A stretch of 64,000 nt of DNA from Lithospermum erythrorhizon (GCA_019722365.1 JADFUC010001025.1:372001-436000); one strand, 5' to 3'; positions 38,095 through 51,100 are shown, numbered from the stretch's first letter. Translations and numbers: made by a program. Notes: a model not told the origin generated them from the letters alone.

Positions 38095-41000
38095 ATGGCT
38101 GGAGAAGGAGGGTATAGGAGGAGGGGGGGAGGAGATGAGAGGTTTTACTGTCCACCAGCAATGAGAGCAATGTACAACCAGCAGAAGCAGAGGTACAATC
38201 AGCAGCAGAATGGTGATAATAATGTTGTTGATAGAAGCATTAGCTATAGTAAAAAGGGAAAGCCAAAAGGGGGGTCTAAGGAATCATCGAATAATCGAAT
38301 TGAGTTTGATGATGGAGCCTCATTGACCACTACCTCCCCCTCAATTGCCCCTTCTCCGCTTTCGAATAATTTGGATCGCTTTTTGGAGTACAGTACACCA
38401 GCTGTTATTGCTCAGAAATTTCCCAAGGTTTTTATTCCTTCCAAAATGGATTATTGTTTTGTTTTCAGTGGTTTATGTATGGAGGAGGTTAGTCCCACAT
38501 CGATAAATTAAGACCTTTCGGGTGAATTATTGGTTTTTGGATGGAACCCATGATTCTTAACTTTATGTTGCCTTATGTGTTATGTTGATTGATATGTGGG
38601 TTTTGAGAATTTGAGGGTCAAATAATGATTTTTTGTTGTTCTGTGTAGTGTGACATGTATTTGAAGCGTTTCACTCTGTTCTTTTATTGTTGAGCTTACA
38701 TTATTGAGTAGTAAGTAATATGATGAGAGTGAATTGTTTTTTTCAAGAATTTGTATGCAATTGAGGATTGTTATATATCAAGTTTTGAGAATTTGGGGAT
38801 CAATTAACACTTTTTTATTGTTGTGTAGTGTAACATGTATTCGAAGTGTTCTTTTATGATTGAGCTTACATAACTGAGTAGTAAGTAGTATGATGAAAGT
38901 GAACTGTTTTTTTCTAGAATTTTTATGCAATTGACGTCGTTAGCTTTTCTATGATTTCCCTGTCTAAAAGTATATAGTTTCTCAGCATTTGTTCATTCCT
39001 AAGAAGTAGAATTGTGGGGGTTTTAGATTCGGGTTAAAGGTAAATGTGACGGGATTCGTATAAAAATTGGATCTTGTTCGGTTTTTGAGAATTTAAGGAT
39101 CAGTTAGCAGTTTTTTATTGTTCTGGTGTAACATGTATTCGAAGCGTTTCACGGTGTTCTTGTATTGTTGAGCTTATATCGTCAAGCTGTAAGTAATATG
39201 CTGAGTGTGAACTGTTTTTTCTGAGAATTTGTGTGCAATTGAGGATTGTTATATATCGAGTTTTGAAAATTTGAGGATCAATTAACAGTTACTTATTGTT
39301 GGGTTTAGTGTAATATGTAAATGAGGCATTCCACTGTGTCCTATTGTTGAGCTTACATTTACTGAGTAGTAAGTAATATGATGAGAGAACTGTTTTTTTC
39401 GAGAACTTGTATGCAATTGAGGATTGTTATATACGAATTTTGAGAATTTGGGGATCAGTTAACACTTTTGTATTGTTGTGTGTAGTGTAGCATGTATTCA
39501 AAACGTCCCACTGTGTTATTTTACTGTTGAGCTTACATTACTTAGTAGTAACTATTCCCTAACTAATATGAAGAGAGTGAACTGTTTCTTATGGAATTTG
39601 TATTCGATTGAGGTTTTTTTTTTAGTTTTTCTATGAATGTTCTGGTCTTAGAGGTATATTGTTTCTTAGCATTTGTTCATTTCTGAGAGGTTGAATGTGG
39701 GGGTTTTAAATTGGGATTAAAGGGAAATCTGATGGGATTTGTATAAAAATTGGATCATGTTAGAGTGTTTTGGTATGAGTGGAGGAGATAGAATTTGTAT
39801 AATTCTTGTAAACTTGTGTTCCTCTGAAATACTGGAAAAGTTTTTTTGTTGCTCAGACTAAATTTATGTAATTCCAAGTATCATTTACGAGAATTAGAAG
39901 CAGCTAGATTAAATGGCTTCATATTTGTTTATCTTGATAGCATAATATATGGTGAGCCTTTTTTCTCCCCTCTGTGAGAAGGTGTACATACGATCTTGAA
40001 ATTTCAAGATATAGTGCTTTGGTTCATGATAAATATTTGTGAGTATATCGGAGTTGGGAGAAAGAATTCAGTTAGTGAATCCTCCAGTTTTGCAGAGTTC
40101 ACCACTAGTTTTTCAGTCTTGCGGATTTTTGTGGACACCCTTCTCACAAAGATATATGATTATAAGATCTCCATTGTTCATTTGTTCTGCAGTTTTTCTC
40201 TCTTTCTTTCTTCTATGCTGCTGGCCAAGCATATATTTTGTTGGCCAATAACTTTACTTGAATAAAATAAGAGACATGCTGAATACATTAGATGAGTGTT
40301 GCCAATAGCTCTATTTTTGTGTTTCCTGCAACCTTACATATTACCTGTCTCGCAGACTAGCATGAAGGGATGGAAAAATAGCAGTGATGAATTTCATCCA
40401 CACTTTGTCCTTGGTGATCTATGGGAATGTTTCGGGGAGTGGAGTGCTTATGGTGCAGGTGTTCCTTTGCTTCTGAATGGAAGTGATTCTGTTGTGCAGT
40501 ATTATGTGCCATCTCTGTCTGGCATCCAACTGTATATAGACCCATCAAAGCCTTTCATTGGGAAGAAGTAAGACCCGACAGATTTTGTCTTTTTTGGCCT
40601 AGTAGTTTTTTCCATTGCAAACATGATATGCCTGTTCCTTTTGCTTGGTTTCCATTTATTGTTAATGAAATTACATATTTTACAAGTTAGTTTGCCTTTA
40701 TGATTTTTCAGTACAACAATAACATGCCCCAATGCATCTAAATAGGCTCCCTCCTAAGCAGGGTAATGGGGATCGGGTTGTACTTGGCCTTACTCTTGTG
40801 ATAACGAAGAGTCTGTTTCTGAGTTGACCCAAGATGATTTGCAAAGACTATCTACTTCATAATAGATAAGAGGTGTAGGTAGCGTAATGCTCCATTTTGA
40901 TTTATTATATTATATCCAAGAGCCAGAGATATAAAATCTTTGACACCATAGGATATGGAAATATCTTTATAATTTTTCTCTGTGGTTAGTTTTCGATTAA

Positions 41001-42142
41001 ATGTGCGTACTGGGTCTGTGCGAACTGAATATATGATGACAACTGTTGCACGTGGCGGAGAGAAAGAGAGATCTGGCAGGGGATGGAGAGTGTGGGCTAT
41101 CAGTTAGTAGTGTTTTGTAGAATTAGATTGTGGATGAATATTCATAAAGTCCTGTAATGGAAGCATTGGAAGGGTTGTATAACTTTGTTCCTTCTACAGG
41201 AAACATGATGAAAGTGATGGTGATTCTTCCAGGGAGACGAGTAGTGACAGTAGTTGTGAAGCTGTACCTGACATGGGTGCAGCTATTCAAAGATTTAACA
41301 GCCATTCATTGAGAAACAACCATTTTATGGGACCATCAGCAGATGACAGTGATGTTAGCAATCAGCCTGGTGTGCTTGTATATCAACACTTGGAGCCGGA
41401 ACCACCTCCTCGTCGCAAACCCTTATCGGAAAAGGCAAGTCCCTTTTCATACTTTCCTAATGAGTTTCTGATGTCATTTTGTTATTTTTTAACATATTGC
41501 TTTATTCTTCAATAGATATCTGAAATCGTATCTGATCATCCTCAAGTAAAATTATTGAGGAGTTGTGATCTCACACCTGCTAGTTGGTTGTCTGTGGCAT
41601 GGTAAGCAATTCCTAGATGATACTCAGGATATTAACTGGAAAATCTCCTTCAGGAACTGGCTTGATTCTTGTCTTCTTTGTAAAGGTACCCAATATACAG
41701 GATACCTATTGGGCCGACCCTTCATAATGTTGAGGCCTGTTTTTTAACCTATCATTCTTTGTCAACCCCTATAAGGAGTAAGTGTTTCCTTCTGCCGTCT
41801 GATTCATGCACCTGTAGTTGTCTTGTTTACTTTGCACATGACTTGTCTCGATAATGTCAAAGCTTTAATTACTTCCATTGTCAAACAGGTTCAAGCTGTC
41901 ATTTGCCTCACCACCAGGCTTCAACGACCTGTAGGGGGGTTGACGATGGCATCTCTGAGAAACTGTTGGTTCCAGCATTTGGGCTTTCGTCATATAAGCT
42001 CAATATTCCTGTTTGGGGTCTAGATGGTGAAGGTCAAAAGCTCAACTCTCTATTACAGGCTGCTGAGAATTGGCTTCGGCTTCTACAAGTAAATCATCCT
42101 GATTACAACTTCTTTATGTCTCGTAGGGTGAACTTCAGATGA
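38095..42142 (+). CDS. DUF789 family protein (6 exons)
   Basis: This is a plant-specific protein of unknown function. Exons: 38,095-38,427; 40,356-40,567; 41,200-41,434; 41,516-41,601; 41,686-41,777; 41,889-42,142. They join into 403 aa, the usual size for the family. The N-terminus is Gly/Arg- and Gln-rich ([26 protein letters not shown]). The conserved core begins [16 protein letters not shown] (about residue 92) and continues with [40 protein letters not shown] and [19 protein letters not shown] near the end. A Ser/Asp-rich linker lies near residues 185-210. Intron 3 uses a GC donor (AAG|GCAAGT); the other introns are GT-AG. Intron 1 is 1.9 kb and holds a repeat array. The exon 5 to 6 join is chosen by phase and a strong gtaagt donor; the region after it is less conserved in the family. 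Confidence 0.88.
38590..39775 (+). repeat. five-unit degenerate tandem array in DUF789 intron 1
   Basis: Units begin near 38,596, 38,787, 39,086, 39,267 and 39,440. Each has gagaatttg(g/a)ggatca, then a ttattgttgtgtagtgtaacatgtatt core, then gttgagcttacatt and gtaagtaatatgatgag blocks. Units 2 and 5 carry an extra ~160-bp tail (with ggggttttaaattgg-type and tataaaaattggatc). That suggests duplication of a larger block after the first tandem expansion. Confidence 0.8.
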
Positions 42143-43620
42143 CAGTCTGAAGCTTTAACTTGAAAACAATTTGGTTCCGGCTTTATCTAGTGGATAGAAC
42201 TGCAGTGCATTACCACGTTGATCGGTTATATTTCATTAAACTGCTATAACCAGATCGTTTCTTATTGAAATATTGCTGTAATGCATACATATCTCAATAG
42301 GGGTATCTTTGACATCCTTGGTTTGATTAACATTGCAACTGGTCCGGAAAATATTGTTATCTCATTAACTTAGATGTTATTTTGATTATGAAGAAGAAAT
42401 AGTATTATTATATGCAGATCTACTCAGCATAATTCTGTTTACTGATAGTACATGACATTTCTGGAACCTCGATCGTCAATAAAAATAAATGTTGGTTGTA
42501 AATCATCATCCTACAGCATTTGAGAGCAGTACAACCTTAGAAACAAACTCTAAACCATGCATACAAGTCTTTCTGATTATAGTTACCAAACCTAGTCGCA
42601 TTCTCATTTGTGTTCCTACTTCATCCGTGACAACAACACTTCATTTGTAGTATAAAAATGGATTCAAAACAATAAAGTAATTACATATCATTATCAAGAA
42701 TTGGAGGTAAAAATCGTTACTCTTATTGTGGCTTAAACCCATTTCTTGATTAGGATTTCAACTACTATCATTAGTGAAAAAAAAGCTAATAATACCATAT
42801 TTGTTGCAATGTTGAATTATGCTAAGTGGTAAGGAACCTAGCACAATTTATTTTGTACTGTGTAACAACTAGTAATCATCGTCATGCTGTTTTAAAGAAA
42901 ACAAAACAAAAGAAATGAAAAAAGAGGAAAAATGTTTAGTTGAATTTGAGTTTATCAACAATGATTGATAGAATTTTAAATCCAATATATTATGATTTCA
43001 ATTTCTCAAACCTGACCATCGACAAAGTTTTTTTTTTTCCAAACTTTTAATCTTAGTTTTCACATAACTCGCGTAATTCTACTTACGACTTATTTTGATT
43101 TAGTTTCCGCTTCCTTTGACTAATCCTAGCCACGATTCGTGTCTGTCAATATCTTACGAACCTCCCGCATGATGTTGATCAAACCGTATTTTTAAAGCAT
43201 CAAGAATCGATCCTAAATTGTCCAAATAGTAGCCTTTGGTTGTTATATTACTCCTACGTTTTTTTTATCGTTCTGAAATTTAAATTTTTATTTGAAATAT
43301 TTATCATTTTAACATAAAAAATTATAATTCTACATTTTCAATATATTTTTTGACTTATTTTTTTTTTTATAAAATTTGTCAACGAACCAATGATATAATT
43401 TCGAATAATTGTCGTTTTATATTTTCAATATACTTTTTAACTAATTTTTTTAATATATATGCAAATGTCTAGAATGAAAAATAAAAAAACTGAGAAGGAA
43501 TATCGATGTATAAAGGTTGAAACCATAGCCTAAGAGCATGTACTACCATGCCCTTGGTACACATTGAGATGTCATATTGTTAGTCTTGATAGTTGCCAAT
43601 AAACCAGCCATCTGAGGTGC
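42143..43620. other. intergenic DNA downstream of the DUF789 gene
   Basis: The first few hundred bases are the probable 3' UTR. Near 43,248-43,290, actcctacgttttttttatcg resembles the end of a Stowaway-type MITE, but the other end was not found. Confidence 0.4.
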
Positions 43621-43624
43621 TCCA

Positions 43625-43725
43625 GATTTTTTTTTTTAAATCCCGCCCGCGCCCCTTCTGATGAGAATCGAGACAGGACCTCAAGTCATTTTGGGAAGGC
43701 CTCCCTAACCGCTAGGCCATTCGAT
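43625..43725 (-). mobile_element. tRNA-derived SINE fragment, minus strand
   Basis: On the minus strand an A box (tggcctagcggttaggg, complement of 43,703-43,719) and a B box (gtctcgattctc, near 43,662-43,674) lie about 30 bases apart. They are followed by an A-run tail (complement of the T-run at 43,627-43,637). The head is too degenerate to be a tRNA. Confidence 0.6.
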
Positions 43726-43739
43726 GTTCTCGGATTCTT

Positions 43740-43835
43740 TCCAAAATTGCTCGGAAGAGTCGAACTTCTTTAGCGAAAAGATGCCGGAGATGCCGCATGA
43801 ACTACCCCGGCTACATGCAATTGAGCTACGTTCGA
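43740..43835 (-). repeat. second tRNA-like head upstream of the SINE
   Basis: On the minus strand gtagctcaattgcatgtag (43,811-43,829) resembles an A box, and gttcgactctt (43,755-43,765) a B box. The spacing is tRNA-like. It abuts the SINE at 43,625-43,725 in the same orientation. Confidence 0.45.
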
Positions 43836-43891
43836 AGTATCTTTTTTATAGTAATACATGTGGTTGCATAAGTAGTGATCTTGTTTCATAT

Positions 43892-46800
43892 AAGGGTGTA
43901 AACGAGCCGAACAGGACCGAATACTGAAAGGTTTGAATTCGGCTCGCAGGTGTTCGAACCATATATTCGGCTCGGCTCGATTTGGCCGAATATCAATATT
44001 CGGCTCGTATTCGAAGTCACTTTTTCGGATAAAATTTGGCTTGAATTTGGCAAGCTTTTGACTTGGATTCGGCTTCAGTCAATACAATTTAAAAAAATAA
44101 TACTACATTGCAATTAAAAATGCATAATAAGATAATGATGAAATAGTCATTACGGTTCAACGTCAATGTTAAAAAATTTTAAATTGGCTCGAGAATATAA
44201 CTATTTTGACAATCAAAATGCGACCGTTTTGATTTAGCATTATATGATTGCCGTACGAATACGTCTTGGGATCAAATAAATCTCGACACGCCGTAGTTGC
44301 GAACAACATGGAGCTCTGGTACGAATAACATGGGATCAATTTTCAATAATAGCATACACTAATTTCATCATCGCCGAAAAACGACAGTCCCAGCGATTCT
44401 GAGCAGACAATAGCGAAGCGGGTCTGAACAAAAGCAGTCCCTGAGTCCAAATGTGTCAACAAGTACCAAGCAGGTAGAATTGAAATGGAGCAGAAGGCAA
44501 AGAATGACACGGGGTAGTTAGGTTTTCGATTTTTGCTTGTTTAACTTTTCTTGGTGGCTTGCATTTGATCTTTGAACTGTTATTGTTAGGGTTGCTTGAA
44601 TAGGAATAGCAACTTTGGACCTCGTGTCAGTTAGTAGGAGGGGCAGAGGGGGCAACAACTACAACAACAAAAATACCAAAAAAGAACAAATTAAAAACAG
44701 ATTAAAATACACAAAAAACAAATTAAAAATAGATGGATTATAAGTTATAACTAGTGGCATTGACATTGGACTTAGGATCTTCCATTTGAAACTCTTTGTC
44801 ATATTCCAATTCAATTGGCTATAAAAAATGGTGGAGCAAAGTTGAACAAAAATGTAAAAAATTGTTGAACAAAATTGTTGAACAAATAAAAATGTCATAC
44901 CTTTTTGGAAGATCTAATGTCATAAGCTTCCTTGATCCAATCTCCACCACAAAGAAGAACTTCAATTGTGTCTGTTCTCATTGAGGCTCTTTTTTTATCA
45001 ATCACTCTACCACCAACACTAAAGGTGGATTTGATCTGTGCTTGATTGTGATTGGAATGGATAAAATGTTCATTTCCGTCTTGGGCCGATATTTTATACC
45101 TCCCTCCGTTCCACTCACCAAGCAAGAACATCAAGTTGTCCCATTAGGAAAACATTTTTTCCTCAGCGGTAAGTTCATTAATAACGTTTTGTCCTTCCCG
45201 TACGTTTTGCGGAGTTTCAATTTGTATTCATCATGCGCTAACGTTAATTGTGGAACAAGGTGGTTGTTTAGTATCCAGGAATATGGTTCATGGCCTTTGC
45301 ACATCATCGCCATATATTACAAGATACTAATCATAAAGATCCATGAAACTCCTAAACAGTTTCCATTCAGCCTCATAATCTATGGGATACATTGATTCTA
45401 ATTAAACTTGATCGTAACTTAATATACATACACAGGATCGAGTGGGCAAAAGCAACAAATCACATTCTTCCCGATACTTGTCATCTTTAAGTGACATTCT
45501 TAGAGCCATACTGCATATATTTGATAATGTATTATCCAAGCGGAATATTTATCAATTCCTTAATCTACTTAACTCGATCAAAAGCTGATTACAGTTGGAT
45601 TAATTGCTCCGCTAATCAAATTTGTCCACGTCAAAGAAACACCTGAGGAATTCACAAACCTCATGTACTTGTGCCCATTCAAAATCACTAGAGTGGAACC
45701 TCAAAAAGCTTCATCATCCTCTCTGACTTAGTAAACACTTTGCTATGCTTATATGTAGTAGACAACATCCACGTAAGTTGAATTCCGTATAGTGTTATTA
45801 TCTAACACTAACTTATTAGATGACATAATTGATCCTATGTTCATTAAATGATTCAATACGTTTTCGAGAACCAAGCAAAGAACTTAACACATACCACAAC
45901 AACATCGGCCAATTTCAATCTCTTTTAACCCGTCTCCCCAACCCGGCAAATTCATTATATGGGCGATACCTGCATATGAAGCAGGTTACCATTCAAAAAG
46001 CAGTTTGAAATAGAGTTATAATCTTTCTTTAAAATATCAATACAAAGCGTCATTAGCAACTTTGCATTATCACGTAGCAGTATTTCTTTTATCAATTTCA
46101 TAGAATTTGGCAATATATGTACTTAACTTTCATTTGAATCTGAACCGTTATGTGGTGGTGGGGCGTTAACAGATAGCTTTTCTCTGATTCTAATTCCTAT
46201 TAACATAATGACAAGTAACCATATATCATCTTGAACCCAGACCTTAACAATGGGTTGTTAACTTGACCACACTTGACCTTCTTTCAAAGCCTCTTAATTT
46301 TAACCACTTTCGTTTTTCAAAAAGCTTGACAAAACGCATTCTTTCTGACAAATACCTCTTGATTTTCTATAATGAGGTGTAATAGCAAACTCATTAAGCA
46401 CCTGTGCTCAACTATTGTGAAAGGATATTCATGTGCGAAAGAATCATATGAAGCGACGAGAGTTTACTTTTGCAAAATCAAATGTAAAATTTAAACAGAC
46501 TACTCGCCCGGTGGCTGAGATTGTAAAATTAGAACCATCCGATTCGCGCTTGTAACCTCTTTGGTAAGATTTTGTGTCATTTGGGCATGCCCGGTTCGAA
46601 TGCTGTCAATGTGATGTTGTGCCACTTAGCTTGATTAGGCAAGGAATACACGCGGTGATTACATTTATTTTTCTTTCCACGAGCTGACAAATAGGTTTAA
46701 ATGATCCCGAGCCGTATTTGCTGCGGCGAGCTTAACATTGCGAGGATCGGGAACTACCATTTACCAGCAAGGCATCTTTGCATTGAATCGAAACTCCTGT

Positions 46801-47916
46801 TACCCTCGGCCGAATCCACACCAGGAGCAGCGTCCCAGTCGAGATCATCATTCGATAGATTACGATTCGAATACCATTCTACATCGTGTGAGAGGGGTTA
46901 TCTGAATTGAGCGAGGTGTGTCGAAAGATTGACAAATGAAAAGACTATATTAGACAGCGGTCTGAAATTAAGCGGTTTAAATAAAATAATGTCGCAAAAT
47001 TATTTAGTGAATGCAAAGTGAAACCTAATTGCGTAGTGTTTTAATTAAAACCTAATTACAAAATTATTTAATTGAATTACAAAATTGAAACCCTATTAAT
47101 TTTTCCCAGTGAAAACCTAGTGAAGCTAGTCATTAAATTTCCCTGAAACTAAAATCCTTATTAATGGTGGTTCGATTATTAAAGCTATAAAGATAAAAAA
47201 TCGAAGTAATTATTGGTTTATTAAAGTCAAGCGAAGTCAAGCGAAAATCAAAACCCTGAAACATAATAAATCGAGGGTTATTCACATACCAAACCATAAA
47301 CAATTACTCGAGTAGGAAAAATTATTAAATTACTGAGAGTCGTCAGAAAGTCAGCGTAGATCTGGCTGAATCGGAAACAAAAATAGACAAATAGTACCCA
47401 CAAATGATATGTAAAACTCTTAATCTAATTTATTACAACTAAGCATCAGCTTGTCTGGCCGTCGTAATAATCAACCTAAAAAGTCATCCCAGGCTGAAAC
47501 AAAAATGGATATGTGCCATTCTTGCTTGAACTAGTAACTTGACAAAGCTACATATGGCATTTTCGAGAAGGATTCTGGCCAGTAGTAAAACTTTGAAGAA
47601 GAGAGAATTTTGAGAAAGCGTAAGGAAATTGACAGCGGAGAAATAGTGAGTAAATGAGAATTAGATAGAGGTTAATGGATTAGGGGAAGCAATGAATGAG
47701 TCTACCAGCTACCAGATGGGATAATGGATCAAGGGGAAGAGGCAGAAATATAATGGACCTTTGGTCGGTTATATTCGAGCCAACCGGCCAGAATAATTTC
47801 GAGCAGGTTCGGCGAGTATTAGTTTTAACGTTTAGTCTACTGCGATTTAAAATTAGAATTCGGTAGGGTATTTCGTCTTAGAATCGAGCAGGAAGACCCA
47901 TTTTACAGGCCCCTAA
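43892..47916 (-). mobile_element. hAT-family DNA transposon with 8-bp target duplication
   Basis: The element is about 4.0 kb and flanked by identical 8-mers tttcatat (43,884-43,891 and 47,917-47,924), the duplication length made by hAT transposases. The left end aagggtgtaaacgagcc and the complement of the right end (ttaggggcctgtaaaa) are related imperfect inverted ends of the plant hAT type. Subterminal repeats of attcggctcg occur at about 43,940-44,070, with related motifs at the right end (about 47,770-47,830). It encodes a broken minus-strand transposase. Confidence 0.85.
44895..46690 (-). pseudogene. hAT transposase relic (BED finger to dimerisation domain)
   Basis: On the minus strand, BED-finger-like sequence lies near 46,640-46,560 (SGTTSH followed by NRACPNDTKSY). 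It is followed by HEYPFTIVEH near 46,400, a hallmark of plant hAT transposases. The C-terminal dimerisation domain is well kept at about 45,030-44,900 (STFSVGGRVIDKKRASM, then LLCGGDWIKEA). Frameshifts and stops break the frame between these blocks, so no full transposase is encoded. It lies inside the element at 43,892-47,916. Confidence 0.8.
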
Positions 47917-48119
47917 TTTCATATCATGGCACAAGAAACGAGTCTCTGAGAGCTAAAAAGAAAAAGGGTTTTGTGCATATAATGATAATAAATTGTCTAC
48001 ATCAAGAACATACGTCCTATAATAGGACTCTACAAATACATACAACAAGACAATAAAGTCCCTCTCCCTCTCCTTAAAGCTAAATACTTGAATAGTAGCA
48101 ACTGGTACAAAGATTCCTC

Positions 48120-51100
48120 TCATAACTTGTCACCATCAAGAAAAGTGGAGGTGAGTAAGCCTTGTACAAACTTGCATTTCCTAGACTCCTCTTCTTGGTC
48201 CTTGTCAGACACTGGGGGTTGCTCAACTTTTCTGCAGTAACAAACAAGAATCTATGAGTGGGAAATGCACCACAAGATTTGAGATGATGTATGACTTTGA
48301 TGAGCAAGGCAGCATACTATTATTTCCAAGGCATCATACATTACTTTTTTATAAATATTTCCCAAGGCATATACACACTTGTGCCTTGAAATAGGTTTGG
48401 CCATGCTTTGTTGTCTCACATCCACCGTTTTTGAGTTTTTTTAGAGTGCTTAAGCCCCCCTAATCTATTAAACAGGAGATGGGGTCATGAATTCATACAA
48501 AATACCACTCATTCAAGTGATGTATTTTTCCATTCAGCCGAGTAAAATTTTTATATGCTCTAGGACATCTATTGGAATCACTTATAAAGAATTAGAAAGG
48601 AGTGCACAAATGCATTGATTTGGTTGTGACTTGTGACATGGCTCTGATATTGCTTAATTAACTATTAATTCCATCTCGTGCACATCCAGGAACAGATTTG
48701 AGTCCAGGACTCCAGGTTATGAAAATAGTATGCTATCAGTTTATCTTTTGATAATCGTTCATCTAATTATACTACTCTGTATAAATCATCAAACTCGGCC
48801 ACGGCTTCAAAACACATTCTTAGTATGCTAGCAGTTAAACAAGGGCCAACAGGGAAAAACCAATACCTTTTTGGTGATGTTTCGACAGAGCTTTCAACTG
48901 CTGGGTATTCCTCTGCAAAAGTACTAGGATGCATACTAGGAGATACATCAACACCAGCTGCATTGAACATAAATGATGACAACAATGGATCTGGTTCAGG
49001 AGATGATGTAAGAGAAGACCCCCCAAGGAGTTGTTGCAGGTTCCCTTCCTGCAACTCTCTTCTCAAAATTGCAAGAGGTGAATTAGACCTGCCTCTACGG
49101 TATCTCCTTTTACGTTGCACCTTTAGCATGGTTAAGGAAAAACATGAAGTCAAAAAAGAAAAGAAAAAGGAAAACATGAAGTCTTTAGAGAACCAAAATG
49201 AAGTAATATCCATGAAAATATAGAAATACAAGACAAAAAAAAGGATATCTTTAGCAGGTTCGAATGCTGTGCTGTGATGTGTCCAACCAAATCCACACCC
49301 ACTCTCTTTGCACAAACAGGGCATTCCTGCATACACACGTTCAGATATTTATCAAGTATTTAAGAATACTGATCCATCAAACAAAAGTATGAATAAGCTT
49401 AATACACGATCTCAATAACAATTGACAGAAAATAGCGTTTCTAGCCAGATCTGGTTAGTTCTAACAATCATCAGGATTCATTATATAAACCAAGAAGTCA
49501 ATCTTATGAGCATTACAAAACTAATTCCTCAAACAATCAGAACATGTTGATTAATCCTGGAAGTTTCAAAAAAGAAAAAAAAGCTGGTTTATGTAGCCTT
49601 ATATGATGGCATCTCATCCTTAGAGGCTAACACTAACTTATTTTAGTAGAGTTCCAACTCAAAACAGACTTAAACTTTTTAGGAGAAATGTAATGCTTAA
49701 AAAATCAACCAACTAAACTCTAATTACTCAACACTATCAATTGTAACCCAAAACGTATCCACAGTGACAAAAAAGGTAAAGAAGAGAGATTCTACTGCAG
49801 TTACCCCATTCTTGGCTTCAACAGAATGCTTTTCGTCTATATGGCAGCACAGCCCCACAATGTCAAAGTCCTCTGCACAAAAAGGGCATAGATACTCTGG
49901 TCTAGTTTCTTCTTCTCCATCATATTCTTCTCCAATATTATACATGTCTGGAGCACCGAAGAGAGAACATTTGATGAGTCAATCCCCTATCAGGTAATAA
50001 TTTATCACTCAATGAATAATCAGAATAAAGCTCCACCAGAACTCGACTCTAAAGCTAAACCTCTTAGAACAAACCTGCTAATGGCCTCACTAATTCAACT
50101 TACATGATAACGCATAGTTTCCATGGAACCGCTAAATCCAAAAAACCTAAAGGAACCAATCTTTTCACTAATCCATTAAATTATTTTGCAAACAAAATCA
50201 ATATTAACTACCATCTCAAAATCTCTTAGGATAAGTTTTTATTGAACTTATCACAACTCATAGTGATGAGTGATGACCTTATTGATCGAATTAATATCAA
50301 GAATATCACTTTCCTCATAAAAATATCAGAACGGTTAGAAAAACCATATCATATCGAACAAACAATAGATAAAACAAACATTAACCCTATAAAGGTCCAA
50401 TATTTACAATTTCCACAGAACATTAATCCTAACAAAATTCTCAAACTGCATTATATCGACATTTCACAACACAACAAAGATTCATCACTAACATATACTC
50501 CATATTAGTCTTGAGTGTAAAACACAATCTTTTCACTCGGAATACTTCACAAATTCAACATTTCTAGATGAAGAAACTAAAACCCAACTATAAGATATTA
50601 TAAAGCTCCTCTCTTTACACTCTTCTCATACACACAACCAACAAGAAATCAGCTTTCTTGATGTTAACCTTCAAAATATATAACCATAACTCCTACACTA
50701 CAATAGTTTCGCATATAATCCATGGAGCATTACTCCTAAAAGTACTCAAACTTCATTATCATCAACATTTCTCAACACATCAAGGAATCCATCACTAACA
50801 CATACTCCCTACGTTTTTTTACAGTAAATGACTTTTAATTAGCTTTTTGTTTTGAAATAGTTATCGTTTTAATAATAAATTGTGACACTACGGTTTGATA
50901 TCTTTTGGAGTACTTTTCTTTAATTATCAAACAATGAAATATCTGATTTTGATTAATTATGTTCCATATTTTCGATATTTCGCCTGAAACAAAATCTTTT
51001 CACCAAAATACTTCAACAATTCAACATTTCTAGACCAGAAACAAAACCCACCTATTAAACTCCTCCCCGGCCTCTTTACACTATCCTCATATACATAACC

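Noticed and set aside
38428..38511. Read-through of DUF789 exon 1 into intron 1
   Set aside because: The added residues do not match the family, whereas splicing at 38,427 to 40,356 restores the conserved TSMKGW join.
45042..45395. 117-codon plus-strand open frame
   Set aside because: Antisense to the hAT transposase relic, with no similarity of its own.
46500..46620. Possible tRNA gene suggested by ggtggctgag and ggttcgaat words
   Set aside because: It lies inside the hAT transposase relic (BED-finger region). No acceptor stem or anticodon arm can be formed by eye.
48825..49223. 132-codon plus-strand open frame
   Set aside because: Antisense to Di19 exon 4 and the U12 intron. The minus-strand reading matches the Di19 family.
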